The notes below the pieces were generated by a model. That model ran no database searches. It was not told the origin of the DNA and was given only the letters and a program-made list of their open reading frames with translations. From positions 1 through 64,000 of the forward strand of contig JACJYC010000004.1 in assembly GCA_020636325.1 (NCBI GenBank): a DNA stretch of 64,000 bases. Reading direction: 5' to 3'. Shown piece after piece: positions 16,963-26,200 of this stretch (within the stretch, counting starts at the first letter, position 1; each line of letters begins with the position of its first letter). Both the position numbers and the translations under genes were made by a program. The stretch is from Lewinellaceae bacterium. GTDB lineage: Bacteria; Bacteroidota; Bacteroidia; Chitinophagales; Saprospiraceae.

Positions 16963-17496
16963 ATGCGCAAGCTAATTTTATCTTTCATTGCCGTTCTTGC
17001 TGTTGCCGCCCTTGTTGTAAGCTGCCAGAGCTCCAGCAAAGACGTTCGCGACGAAGCCCGTACCAGTGTGGAAACGGGTGTCCAGCCTGCAAATCCGAGT
17101 CCGAATGTAACGCCCAACCAGGCAGCGCCTACCGCTCCCACGGGCCCGACTACGGTTATGGCTTTTGAAGAAACCACTTTCGAGTTCGGTACGGTTCAGG
17201 AAGGCGAAAAGGTAACCCATACCTACAAGTTCAAGAACACCGGCAAAGAACCGCTCGTGATCTCCAACGCACAAGGCAGCTGCGGCTGTACGGTTCCGCA
17301 ATGGTCCAAAGAACCGGTTGCTCCCGGCGCTTCGGGTTCCGTTACCGTTGAATTCAACTCCAAGAACAAAAACGGCAAACGCAACCAGAAAGTGACCCTG
17401 ACGGCCAACACCGATCCGCCCCAGACTTTCCTCTACCTGACGGGTGAGGTTGTCGGCGGCGAAAGTGCACAACCGCAAATCCAGGTTAACAACTAA
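16963..17496 (+). CDS. DUF1573-domain lipoprotein
   Basis: The 177-residue protein begins with a lipoprotein signal, MRKLILSFIAVLAVAALVVSC. A linker rich in Pro, Asn and Ala follows, and then a DUF1573 Ig-like (ASH/MSP-type) domain (about residues 65-165) with FEFGTVQEGEKVTHTYKFKN and SCGCTVP. The family is common in Bacteroidota and of unsettled function. An envelope protein-binding role is inferred. The start at 16963 is chosen because it gives a clean signal peptide. A strong intrinsic terminator follows the gene. Confidence 0.85.
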   Translation: MRKLILSFIAVLAVAALVVSCQSSSKDVRDEARTSVETGVQPANPSPNVTPNQAAPTAPTGPTTVMAFEETTFEFGTVQEGEKVTHTYKFKNTGKEPLVISNAQGSCGCTVPQWSKEPVAPGASGSVTVEFNSKNKNGKRNQKVTLTANTDPPQTFLYLTGEVVGGESAQPQIQVNN

Positions 17497-17539
17497 TAGG
17501 ATCTATGCCGAAGGCCCCGGGCCTGAAAGCATTTGAATA

Positions 17540-17596
17540 TTGACCGGAAGCCGCCCTTCAAGATGCCAGATACACTGGCTTTCGGTCAACTTTTTT
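17540..17596 (+). terminator. rho-independent terminator
   Basis: TTGACCGGAAGCC (17540-17552) pairs with GGCTTTCGGTCAA (17577-17589) with one mismatch, and a run of six T follows at 17591-17596. It lies 44 bp after the DUF1573 stop codon. Confidence 0.85.
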
Positions 17597-17678
17597 CCGG
17601 AAAGCCTGTTTGTTCGAAATAGCAGACAGGCTTTTTTTATTTTCGAAGCCGTTTTGTTTTCTGCCCGGTTCAAAGTCT

Positions 17679-17686
17679 TACCTTTG
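17679..17686 (+). promoter_or_regulatory. -7 box TACCTTTG for the UbiA-family gene
   Basis: TACCTTTG lies 25 bp before the GTG at 17712, with TTG at 17654-17656 as a possible -33 element (22-bp spacer). It indicates that the longer frame starting at 17610 is not used. Confidence 0.5.
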
Positions 17687-17711
17687 TACTCCGGTCCTAA
17701 ACAATTTAAAG

Positions 17712-18578
17712 GTGCTCAGGAATTACCTTTCGCTCATCAAGTTCAGCCATACGATCTTTGCGCTTCCCTTTGCCCTGTTGGGCTTTTTTCTGGCCTACCT
17801 GCAAGGGAGCTCTCCGTTCAGTTTGCGCCTGTTGCTGCTGGTACTGGCCTGCATGGTTTTTGCCCGTACGGCGGCAATGGCTTTCAACCGCTACCTGGAC
17901 CGGCGCTTTGACAGCCTCAACCCGCGGACCAGTATCCGGGAGATCCCGGCCGGCATTGTCACACCCGGATCGGCCCTGACATTGGTCATTGGCAGCTCGC
18001 TGATGTTTGTTTTTTGCACCTGGCTGATCAACCCGCTTTGTCTTGCCCTTTCCCCCGTTGCCCTGGCGGTTATCCTGGGGTACAGCTACACCAAGCGCTT
18101 CACGGCTTTGTGCCACCTCGTCCTGGGGCTCGGGCTGTCCCTGGCGCCTATAGGGGCTTATCTCGCCCTGGCGGGCCGCTTCGATTGGTTGCCCTTGTTG
18201 TACAGCGCCGCCGTCTTGTGCTGGGTATCGGGTTTCGATATCATTTACGCCCTGCAGGACGAAGAATTTGACAAAGCCCACCAATTGCACTCCTTACCTG
18301 CCCTTTTTGGAAAAGCAGGCGCCCTGAACCTGTCCGTGTTGCTGCATTTGCTGTGCGGGCTGTTCCTGTTTTTCGCCGTTTATCTGGAAAGCGCCTTGTA
18401 CCCTGAGTTCGGCTGGCTTCACTGGCTGGCCGCCGCATTTTTTGCCGGTTTGCTGGTGTATCAGCATACCCTGGTCCGACCGGATGACCTGAGCAGGGTC
18501 GGCCTGGCCTTTGCCACCACAAACGGCATAGGCAGCGTGGTTTTCAGCGTCCTGGTCATCCTGGATATTTTTATCTGA
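17712..18578 (+). CDS. UbiA-family prenyltransferase (4-hydroxybenzoate polyprenyltransferase-like)
   Basis: The 288-residue integral membrane protein has about eight or nine hydrophobic helices and both Asp-rich UbiA motifs: NRYLDRRFD (about residues 58-66) and DIIYALQDEEFD (about 176-187). It attaches a polyprenyl chain to an aromatic ring in quinone synthesis. In Bacteroidota such proteins are often the MqnP-like enzyme of the futalosine menaquinone pathway; that assignment is inferred, as no mqn gene is in view. I use the GTG at 17712 (MLRNYLSLIKFSHTIFALPFA), which matches family starts and follows a promoter box. The gene appears monocistronic. Confidence 0.85.
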   Translation: MLRNYLSLIKFSHTIFALPFALLGFFLAYLQGSSPFSLRLLLLVLACMVFARTAAMAFNRYLDRRFDSLNPRTSIREIPAGIVTPGSALTLVIGSSLMFVFCTWLINPLCLALSPVALAVILGYSYTKRFTALCHLVLGLGLSLAPIGAYLALAGRFDWLPLLYSAAVLCWVSGFDIIYALQDEEFDKAHQLHSLPALFGKAGALNLSVLLHLLCGLFLFFAVYLESALYPEFGWLHWLAAAFFAGLLVYQHTLVRPDDLSRVGLAFATTNGIGSVVFSVLVILDIFI

Positions 18579-18773
18579 ATGACGGCTGAAATCCGTTTGA
18601 TCTGCGGATGTAAGGCAAAAGACATAATTGAAGGGATTTGTATAACCTTTGTTCAAATCTTTCGTAGAAATATATGAACTTTGGTAACTAACGCGCCGGT
18701 TTGATCCGACGGATAGGAGATTGGGCAAACGTCCGGCCGGCCTGTTGCCACTGGGATAAATGCCAGAACAACT

Positions 18774-21128
18774 ATGAGAATTATTGTACAACCGCTATTA
18801 CTGTTCCTCTGCCTGCTGACGGCAGGGGCGGCCCTTGGCCAGAAAGCCAAGCTCCAGAAGGCGACGTCCTATATGGAAGCGCTTGAATATGAAAAAGCCA
18901 TATCGGTTTATCTTCAGATTCTGGATAAAGGCGACCAGCTCGAAGCAATGAAAGGGCTGGCAAAGGCCTACCGGAAGATCAATGACTACCCGAACGCGGA
19001 AACCTGGTATGCCAAACTGGTGCAGGAAAAGGAGATCGATCCGATCAACCACTACTACTACGGCCTGATCCTGTTCAGAAAAGGCGACTGTGAAAACGCC
19101 GAGGCCCAGTTTGCGGAATTCCTCCGGCAGCAACCCTTTGATCCCAGGAAAAGCCGCCTCCAGCATGTTTGCGACTACCGCGAAACCCTCCTCGACAAAA
19201 ATAAGGACGTACTTGAAATAGCCGACCTGTCCATCAACAGCCCTGAACAGGAAATCGGCCCCGCTTTTTATTTGGACGGCCTTGTGTTTGGTTCAACCAG
19301 GCCGCCGGCCGACAGCAAGAACAACAAAAAGCATTATTTCGACCTTCAATACGCGCCGTTTGCCATGGAAGACGGCCAGCCCCTGGATCCCTTCCGCTTC
19401 AGCGAACCGAAGGTGTTCTCCGAACAGCTTCATTTTCCTTACCATGAGGCCATGGTAGCGTTCAGCGACGATTTCTCGGAAATCTTCCTGACCCGGAACA
19501 ACCAGGTGCGCAAAGGCCCCGAAGACCTCGGATTGATCCGGCTGGAAATCATGTTCGCTTCCAATCTCGGGGGCGACAACTGGAGCGACCTCAACCCGCT
19601 TCCCTTTAACTCAACGGAATATTCAGTGGCGCACCCCAGCCTGACGCCCGACGGCAAAAGGTTGTTCTTTTCCTCGGATATGCCCGGCGGATTCGGCGGA
19701 AAGGACCTGTATGTCGTCTTCAAAGACAACGGCGAATGGGGGAAACCGATCAACCTCGGCCCGTCCATCAATACGGAAGGCGACGAATTTTATCCACATT
19801 TTGACGCATCAGGCAAACTCTATTTTGCCTCTGACGGACACCTCGGACTCGGCGGGCAGGATATCTTCTTCTCCGAAGAGACCCCTGACGGAAACTGGAG
19901 CGAAGTGGAAAACATGGGCGCGCCCATCAATTCCATTTATGATGACTACGGGCTCATCCTGTCCAAAGAAGGTTATTACGGCTATTTCACCTCCAACCGG
20001 GCCGGCGGTCAGGGGATGGACGACGTCTACGGCTTCCGCAAAAAGGGGGTGACCGTTGAACTGGAGGTCCTGGAGGCCGCTTCCGGCCAATCGTTGCCGG
20101 GCGCCTTTGTCAATGCCTGCAAGCAATACCCGTTATTGGAACTGGGGGGCGGAAAATTCAGGATGATCCTGCCGCCGGGCGAATGCTGCCAGGTGACGGC
20201 CGGTGGCGACGGCTTCATGCCGCAAACCGATAAGATCTGCGCCGAAGGCTATAGCGCAGCCAATTTCTTGCGGGTGCAAATGGCGCTTCAGCCGCTGGAA
20301 AGGGTTGCCAAATGGGAAGTATCCGGAAAGGTGCTCAACCAGTTCAACGGGCTGCCGCTGGCAAATGCCAAGGTCGTCCTGACGGGCGGCCAATGCGACG
20401 AAGTCCTCGACCTGGTCACGGATGCTGACGGGATCTATAAATTCAATGCACAGGCAGGCTGCTGCTACCTCCTCAGGGTAGAGAAAAAGGGCTATTTTGC
20501 CTTTGCTTCCGACGACTGGATCTGCCCGGATCAAACCCAGGCCAACAAGGTGATCATGGATGTATTCCTGCAGCCCTACAACCAGCAGGCGCAGTCGACC
20601 GGATCGCAACCGGTAGCCTCTATCGAGAATACCCCGCCAGTCCAGCCCAAAAAGGATCCGGTTCCGGAAAAGACGCCGGACCCCGTACCGCCGGCGCCTA
20701 AACCGGCAGCTCCCGAAAATTCGATCCAGGCCTTTACCCAGGGCGACAGCCGGTATGACGACGACGGCAGCATTCCCTACCTGCTGAACGTGTATTACGA
20801 AGTCGGCCGTTCGAGCGTAAAAAAGGAATCCGTACCCGAGCTTATCCGCCTGTTCAATGTATTGGAGGATAACCCGGACCTGTCCATCGAGATCGCATCG
20901 CATACGGATGCCCGCGGCTCGGATAAATTCAACCAGAACCTGTCGCAACGCCGCGCGGAAGCCATCGTCAGGTACCTTATCGAAAAAGGCATCTCAAAAT
21001 CAAGATTGCGCGCCAAAGGGTACGGCGAATCCAGGCCGGTCAATGATTGTGTCGACGGCAAGGATTGCCCGGAAGATCTTTACCAAATGAACCGGAGAAC
21101 GGAATTCAGGGTAGTTGATAAATCCTGA
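18774..21128 (+). CDS. PorE-like protein: TPR, beta-propeller, carboxypeptidase-regulatory-like and OmpA domains
   Basis: The 784-residue protein has a signal peptide (cleavage near GAALGQ) and TPR-like helices (about residues 20-140). Next comes a PD40-type propeller (about 150-420) with repeated blades such as LTPDGKRLFFSSDMPGG. Two carboxypeptidase-regulatory-like domains (about 426-505 and 513-602) and a proline-rich linker follow. It ends in an OmpA-like peptidoglycan-binding domain with HTDARGSDKFNQNLSQRRA. This order matches PorE of the type IX secretion system, which links the machine to peptidoglycan. The P. gingivalis protein is a lipoprotein; this one shows an ordinary signal peptide. 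Several OmpA/PD40 paralogues usually exist, so the PorE identity is probable, not certain. Confidence 0.8.
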   Translation: MRIIVQPLLLFLCLLTAGAALGQKAKLQKATSYMEALEYEKAISVYLQILDKGDQLEAMKGLAKAYRKINDYPNAETWYAKLVQEKEIDPINHYYYGLILFRKGDCENAEAQFAEFLRQQPFDPRKSRLQHVCDYRETLLDKNKDVLEIADLSINSPEQEIGPAFYLDGLVFGSTRPPADSKNNKKHYFDLQYAPFAMEDGQPLDPFRFSEPKVFSEQLHFPYHEAMVAFSDDFSEIFLTRNNQVRKGPEDLGLIRLEIMFASNLGGDNWSDLNPLPFNSTEYSVAHPSLTPDGKRLFFSSDMPGGFGGKDLYVVFKDNGEWGKPINLGPSINTEGDEFYPHFDASGKLYFASDGHLGLGGQDIFFSEETPDGNWSEVENMGAPINSIYDDYGLILSKEGYYGYFTSNRAGGQGMDDVYGFRKKGVTVELEVLEAASGQSLPGAFVNACKQYPLLELGGGKFRMILPPGECCQVTAGGDGFMPQTDKICAEGYSAANFLRVQMALQPLERVAKWEVSGKVLNQFNGLPLANAKVVLTGGQCDEVLDLVTDADGIYKFNAQAGCCYLLRVEKKGYFAFASDDWICPDQTQANKVIMDVFLQPYNQQAQSTGSQPVASIENTPPVQPKKDPVPEKTPDPVPPAPKPAAPENSIQAFTQGDSRYDDDGSIPYLLNVYYEVGRSSVKKESVPELIRLFNVLEDNPDLSIEIASHTDARGSDKFNQNLSQRRAEAIVRYLIEKGISKSRLRAKGYGESRPVNDCVDGKDCPEDLYQMNRRTEFRVVDKS

Positions 21129-21137
21129 ACACAGGGC

Positions 21138-21806
21138 TTAATGGCGAAAATAGGCCGGTACGGGCGCATTCCGGTAACGGCTGTCCTTCACCATTGCCGC
21201 CAGGCTCTCCATGGTCTTGACCGGCCCCGAGGTAATGCCCAGGTTGATCACCCACGCCGGGAGACTGCCGCCCGGATTGGTCTTGACCTCGTATTCAATG
21301 GATACCTTGTCAGGGCCGACCGGAGAGATCTTCCAGGTGGAATTGAATTCCCGGATCCGCACCACCCCTTTGTTGTCCGGCAAATAATCCGGCCGGGCGG
21401 ACGAACGGGAATGAATGACCCCGTGGTTGTCCTGCCAGTGCCACGAATGGACGATCAGATCGCGGTCGGAAGCCGGAAACGGGAAATCGGATTTGGTATA
21501 GTAGAAAAATTCCTGCTCGCTGACGGTCTCCAGCCTGCGGGCTTCACTGCACTTGTACACCCAGTCCAGATAAGCGGGTACATCGCACAGGGCGGCCATA
21601 AGTCCGCTTTGCGAGGTTTCCATCAGGGTGGTTATCCGGACCTCCTTGATGCCGGAGTCGGCATTGGCCCGGGTGTAGACCTTCAGATCGCCCTTTTCCT
21701 GGCGCAGGGTCCATTCATTGGCGGAAATATTGGTTTCAAAGGTCGGCAGAAAGAGGATCAGGGGTAAAAAACCGGCTGTCCAGTGTTTGAGTGTCAATCG
21801 TTTCAT
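21138..21806 (-). CDS. secreted START-domain protein
   Basis: The 222-residue protein has an N-terminal hydrophobic signal-like segment (about residues 9-28) and a START/SRPBCC lipid-binding fold. Recognisable segments are WTLRQEKGDLKVYTR at the start, FPFPASDRDLIVHSW in the middle and the amphipathic C-terminal helix GPVKTMESLAAMVKD. Such proteins bind a hydrophobic ligand in a deep pocket; the ligand here is unknown. It converges on the PorE-like gene with a 9-bp gap. Upstream lies an AT-rich spacer that holds the MITE-like palindrome. Confidence 0.8.
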   Translation of the reverse strand: MKRLTLKHWTAGFLPLILFLPTFETNISANEWTLRQEKGDLKVYTRANADSGIKEVRITTLMETSQSGLMAALCDVPAYLDWVYKCSEARRLETVSEQEFFYYTKSDFPFPASDRDLIVHSWHWQDNHGVIHSRSSARPDYLPDNKGVVRIREFNSTWKISPVGPDKVSIEYEVKTNPGGSLPAWVINLGITSGPVKTMESLAAMVKDSRYRNAPVPAYFRH

Positions 21807-21987
21807 AAACAGGGTTTTAATCCTAAATCACGGATTAGCATTAGAATATTATTCTTAACGCCTTTAAGTTTAGATTTGTTAAAACCGTTAAGTTAAATTT
21901 TAATGCAATCTGTGTAAATATTTTACCCCTGATCCGAATTACCTGTGTAAAGGCACTGCGCCGGGACAATAAAATCAACCCACAGGA

Positions 21988-22152
21988 CTAGTGGCGCGAA
22001 ATCTAGATACCACTCAAGTTTCGCGGCCTCTTTTTCCGACCTGCTGCGTTGCTCGTCGGTCACAGAGTCCCGCTATGCTCCCTCCTCGCGCCTTGCCGGT
22101 CGAAAAAATAGCCTCCCGAAACTATGGTGCTACTTAGATTTCACGCCACTAG
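21988..22152. mobile_element. MITE-like 165-bp palindromic element with CTAG ends
   Basis: The left arm begins CTAGTGGCGCGAAATCTA and the right arm, read in reverse complement, begins CTAGTGGCGTGAAATCTA. The arms continue to match in blocks (AGTTTCG, TTTTT, CGACC) toward a GC-rich centre at about 22040-22100. CTAG at both ends may be a 4-bp target duplication, with TGGCG...CGCCA as terminal inverted repeats. No transposase or reading frame is inside. The right end is read as the last six codons and stop codon of the neighbouring gene. I infer a non-autonomous element or a large structured repeat. The rest of the 21807-22129 spacer is AT-rich with no other signal seen. Confidence 0.7.
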
Positions 22153-22627
22153 CCGTTTTCAACTGTTCCGAAACCAGCTTCTGCCATTTATCCAGCAACC
22201 CCAGCTCTTCAGTCAGCGAGGGGTATTCCTGGGCATTGTAGAATTCCAGTTGCCGTTCTTTCTCGGCCTGCTCCCCGGTTGTGAATGCCAGCGCCAGCCG
22301 GTCGATGATTTTCCTGTTTTCAGCAGCCGTCCTGTTGATGTTGACGGCCTTGCAGCTTTTGACCTTGGTCAGGTCAATAAGCGCCTCCTGCTGCTGACCG
22401 TTTTTGTCCTTGAGATAAAACAGCTTTTTAGCTGCCGGATCAAGCCCGATCGCATGAAAGCGCCATTTGTCGCACTGGACGATTTTTAATTGCCGCTCGG
22501 CTGCCAGTTTGAGGAAATTCGCCTGGAATTTCCTGGCTTTGCTTTTTTTACGCTGCTCCACCGCAACGATCGGCACAATCATTAAACCCAAAAGGAAAAT
22601 ACCGATTATCAATGATGATAAGTCCAT
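22130..22627 (-). CDS. membrane-anchored hypothetical protein
   Basis: The 165-residue protein has one N-terminal membrane helix (about residues 5-25) followed by a charged cytoplasmic-type domain (KKSKARKFQANFLKLAAERQLKI, then FHAIGLDPAAKKLFYLK). I do not recognise the family. Its last six residues, SGVKSK, and its TAG stop are encoded by the right end of the MITE-like element. The original C-terminus has therefore probably been replaced or shortened. The ATG at 22627 gives a plausible N-terminal anchor. Confidence 0.7.
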   Translation of the reverse strand: MDLSSLIIGIFLLGLMIVPIVAVEQRKKSKARKFQANFLKLAAERQLKIVQCDKWRFHAIGLDPAAKKLFYLKDKNGQQQEALIDLTKVKSCKAVNINRTAAENRKIIDRLALAFTTGEQAEKERQLEFYNAQEYPSLTEELGLLDKWQKLVSEQLKTASGVKSK

Positions 22628-22733
22628 GTTTCTGAATTGATGAAGGTGAAATAATAGAACCTGGGCCTACCCGCGTACATTGACCGGAAGGCCCTTCCAG
22701 GGAGCTGCAAATGCAGACCCGGGTTGAATTTCA

Positions 22734-23111
22734 CTACCAGAAACTATGGAAAGGAAAGATGATCTCTCTGGTCTCCAGGCCACGGATAATCAGGCTCAGA
22801 AAAGAAGCCTTCCAGCATTGCGGGGCAGGCCGCCGGGCCCCGTTCATCTTTAAAAAAACAGGGACAAACGACAGTTTAAAGGAAAGCCTTTTCCCTTTCA
22901 GCTGGTTCAAAAGGCCGAAAGCCTCCTTCTCCTTGTCGGTCACGCAAAGCGGAAGGGAATGGTCTGCTTTCAGAAAAACGGAGGAGTCCCCTCCTTCAGC
23001 CGTTTGTTCGAATGTGAGGTCGGCAAAGAAAAGCCCCGCGCCGGAACGGACGCTCAGAAAGAAGATAAGAACGGCAAAAAACAAGGCAGTAAACCGCAAC
23101 CCTGCATTCAT
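22734..23111 (-). CDS. small secreted or anchored hypothetical protein
   Basis: The 125-residue frame starts with a signal-like hydrophobic stretch (MNAGLRFTALFFAVLIFFLS) and continues with a mixed domain that I do not recognise. A -7 box TAGATTTG lies at 23123-23116, only 4 bases before the ATG, so the transcript may be leaderless. An open frame also exists on the other strand, but it has no signal or promoter. I keep this one as a probable gene with moderate confidence. Confidence 0.5.
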   Translation of the reverse strand: MNAGLRFTALFFAVLIFFLSVRSGAGLFFADLTFEQTAEGGDSSVFLKADHSLPLCVTDKEKEAFGLLNQLKGKRLSFKLSFVPVFLKMNGARRPAPQCWKASFLSLIIRGLETREIIFPFHSFW

Positions 23112-23210
23112 GCCGCAAATCTACGCCGTTTTATCATTCTCCCTGAAAATATTTTTACACCGGAGATCAAAGCGGTGACCTTCCCTTAACGGCTCCGGTT
23201 AAGCGTCTCC

Positions 23211-23277
23211 GGCATCCCCCGTCCGCCATAGCTCCCCAAGAGCGACGGCGGGCAGCATCCACCACGCCGCGGCGTGG
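23211..23277. repeat. dispersed hairpin plus palindrome after the giant adhesin gene
   Basis: GCATCCCCCGTCCGCCATAG, then GCTC-CCCAA-GAGC and GACGGCGGGC (23212-23255), form a nested hairpin whose consensus recurs at about 46352, 46422 and 61771. The palindrome CCACGCCGCGGCGTGG follows at 23262-23277. It ends 5 bases from the stop codon of the 2724-residue protein. Confidence 0.75.
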
Positions 23278-23282
23278 CAGCC

Positions 23283-26200
23283 TCACCGCACCAAAGTCAC
23301 ATCCCCCTTGAAGGTCTCCCGTCGCCCGTCAACATATTCCACCTCGGCATAGAAGACATAGACCGCCGCGTTCATCGGCCGGCCCTGGAATTCGCCGTCC
23401 CAGCCCCGGCCCGGGTTGTTCGGTTCGAACGGCCCGTCGGAAAACAACAGGTTGCCCCAACGATCAAATACCTTGAAGACGGTGACGCGGGCGACTTCCC
23501 CGCCGGCAAATACCGTAAAGGTGTCGTTGTTGCCGTCGCCGTTCGGCGAGAAGACCGACGGGATATAAACGCGGCCTTGCTTGTTGACAAAGACGGTGAT
23601 TTTATCGCTCACCTGACAGCCGCTGGCTTCTGTAGCCGTAAGGGTGTAAATCGTCGTTTCCGTAGGAGAGGCTTCCGTAGAGAGGTTATCCGGGGATCTC
23701 AGGGAATCTGTCGGGGTCCAGGCAAAGGACGCCACTTCGAAATTCACCAACGCATTCAATTCAACGGATTCGCCCAGTTGGATGGTCTGGTCAGGGCCCA
23801 GGTCAAGCGCCAGTTCTTCAGCGCCCTGCACAACAACCGGATAGACCGTTGCGCAATCGTAGACGTCCGAGATCTCAAGGTTGTAGGCCCCGGCCTGCAG
23901 GTTGGGGATTGCGAACTGTCCGTTCGGCAGCGGTTTGAAGAATAAACCGTCCAGCGAGTATTCAAATGGCGCGATGCCGCCGGTCAGCGAATTGATGATG
24001 ATCTGACCGGAATTCTCATCAAAACAATTGGCGCTCAGGGTGGCGACCTCCGCTTCGATCGGCGGCGGCCCTGCCAGCTCAAGGGTAGTCGAGCCGGTGC
24101 ACCCTGCGGCGTCCGTTGCCGTGACGCTGTAAAGGCCTGCCCCCACACCCGTCTGGAACGGCGCGGTGGTACCGTTGTCCCATTGGAAGAAAACAGGATT
24201 GACGCCCCCCGAAGCGCGGGCCGTGATGGTGCCGTCAAAAGCGTCGGCGCAACTGATGGGGTATCCGCCGAAATCAGAGGAAGCCGCAATTTCAACCGCC
24301 AATCCGGAAACCTCGATCGTTGCCGGCCCGCCGGTGATGCTGATCGGGCAATTGCCGCCCTGCGACAGAATGCTTGAAATGAAATAATTCGTGGTAGCTG
24401 CAGGCGAAACTTCGAATGTTTGACCGTCTACCGCACCGGTGAGGGAAATAGGACTGCCGCCCCCGATGCTGATGTCCACCGGTCCGGTTGTGCCGGTCAG
24501 GTGAAGGGTCAGCACCCCTGTTCCGCCCGGACAAATGGCGCCTGAGGCGGTCAGGCCGGCCGTTTGTTGCGGCACAAAGCTGAGGTTGACCATGATCAGG
24601 CTGTCGCAGCCGGTGGCGGAAGCGCCCGCCAGTACCTGCTGACCGGTCGGGTTGTTCTGATCGTAGACCTGACCGTTGACCGTCAGGCTTTCCCCTTCGC
24701 AAAGGGTTTGGGCAATGGTGCTCACCGAACCCGGATAGAAGGTCAGGGTAATGACGACAATGCTGTCGCAACCTGTCGAACCGGTCAGTATTTCCGTACC
24801 GTCGGGATTAAGCTGGTCGTAAACGTTTCCGTTGACCATCACGGATTCTCCGGGGCATAACGGGCCTGATATATTGGTGACCGAAGGCGGGTAATAACCG
24901 AGATTGACCACTATGGTGCTGTCGCAACCGGCAGCGCTGCCGCCCGGGACCACTTCGGTACCCGACGGGTTGGCTTCATCGTATACGGTGCCGTTGACCG
25001 TCAGGGATTCACCCATGCAAAGGGTCGTGTCGATCTGCGTGATCACCTCATCCAGGAAGGTAAGCTGGATGTTCACGGTGGAGTCGCAGCCGTTGCCCGC
25101 GGCGCCTGCCAGAACCTCGCTGCCGGCTGGGTTATTCCGGTCATAGACGATGTTGTTGACCGTTACGCTGAATCCGTCGCAAACGGTTTCCTGGAGGTCA
25201 AAAACAACCGGATCGAAGAAGCTGAGCTGAATGTTGATGGTGGAATCGCAACCGCTGGCCGCGCCGCCGATCAGGATTTCCGTGCCGGCGGGGTTGTTCG
25301 CATCATAAACGGTGTTGTTCACAACCAGGTTTTCGCCTGGGCACAGGGTCATGGCTATGTCCGCAACGGCAGCCGGATAGAACGACAGCTCCACGGTCAC
25401 GGTGGAGTCGCATCCGGTTGAGGCGGCGCCCGGAAGCACCACCGTTCCCGAGGGATTTGTTTCGCTGAAAACCTCATTTCCGACGGCCAGCGTTTCACCG
25501 GGACAAAGGGTTTGCACAATCGAACTTTCAGCAGCAGGGTAGAAGGTCAGGTTGACCGTGATGACGCTGTCGCACCCGTTGGCGGCCATGGCAATCTCCA
25601 TCCCGTTGGGGTTATTCTGGTCGTAAACGGTTCCGTTCACGGTTACGGATTCCCCGTCGCACAAAGTCTCAGTAATATCCGAGCTGCTTTCCGGCAAAAT
25701 ATCGATGATGTAGGTCTCGTCGATCGGGGTGGAGCAATTGGCGTCATCCAGCTGGATCAGATGGACGGAAACAACGCCCGTACTTAGTCCGAATGCGGAA
25801 GGGCAGAAGATCAGCGTATCCAGACCAGTGGGGATCACATCTGAAAAATCAAGCGTATTGCCGCCTGCCGTAACCTGGTATGTGAGGGTATAAGGCGGGG
25901 TTCCGGTCAGGCTCAGGATGACCGTAGCGCAGTCCGAGGCGCAGACAGACCCATCCGCGGAAATGGCAATCCCCGGATTGGTGGCGGCAGTGCCGATATT
26001 GACGCTCGCCGTGGCGGTGCAGGCATGGGTGTCCGTTACCGTTACGGCGTACGTGCCGGGCGCCAGGTCGGTGGGGTCTTCCGTTGCATCCAGGCCATCC
26101 GCATTCCAGTCGATCGCAAAGGGGCCGAACCCGCCGTTGATGGTCAGGTCGATGCTGCCGTTTTCGGCGCCCGGGCAGGTGACATCCGTACCCGCGATAT

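Noticed and set aside
22711..23178. Plus-strand frame overlapping the small hypothetical gene
   Set aside because: The minus-strand frame has a signal-like N-terminus and a promoter box; the plus-strand one has neither.
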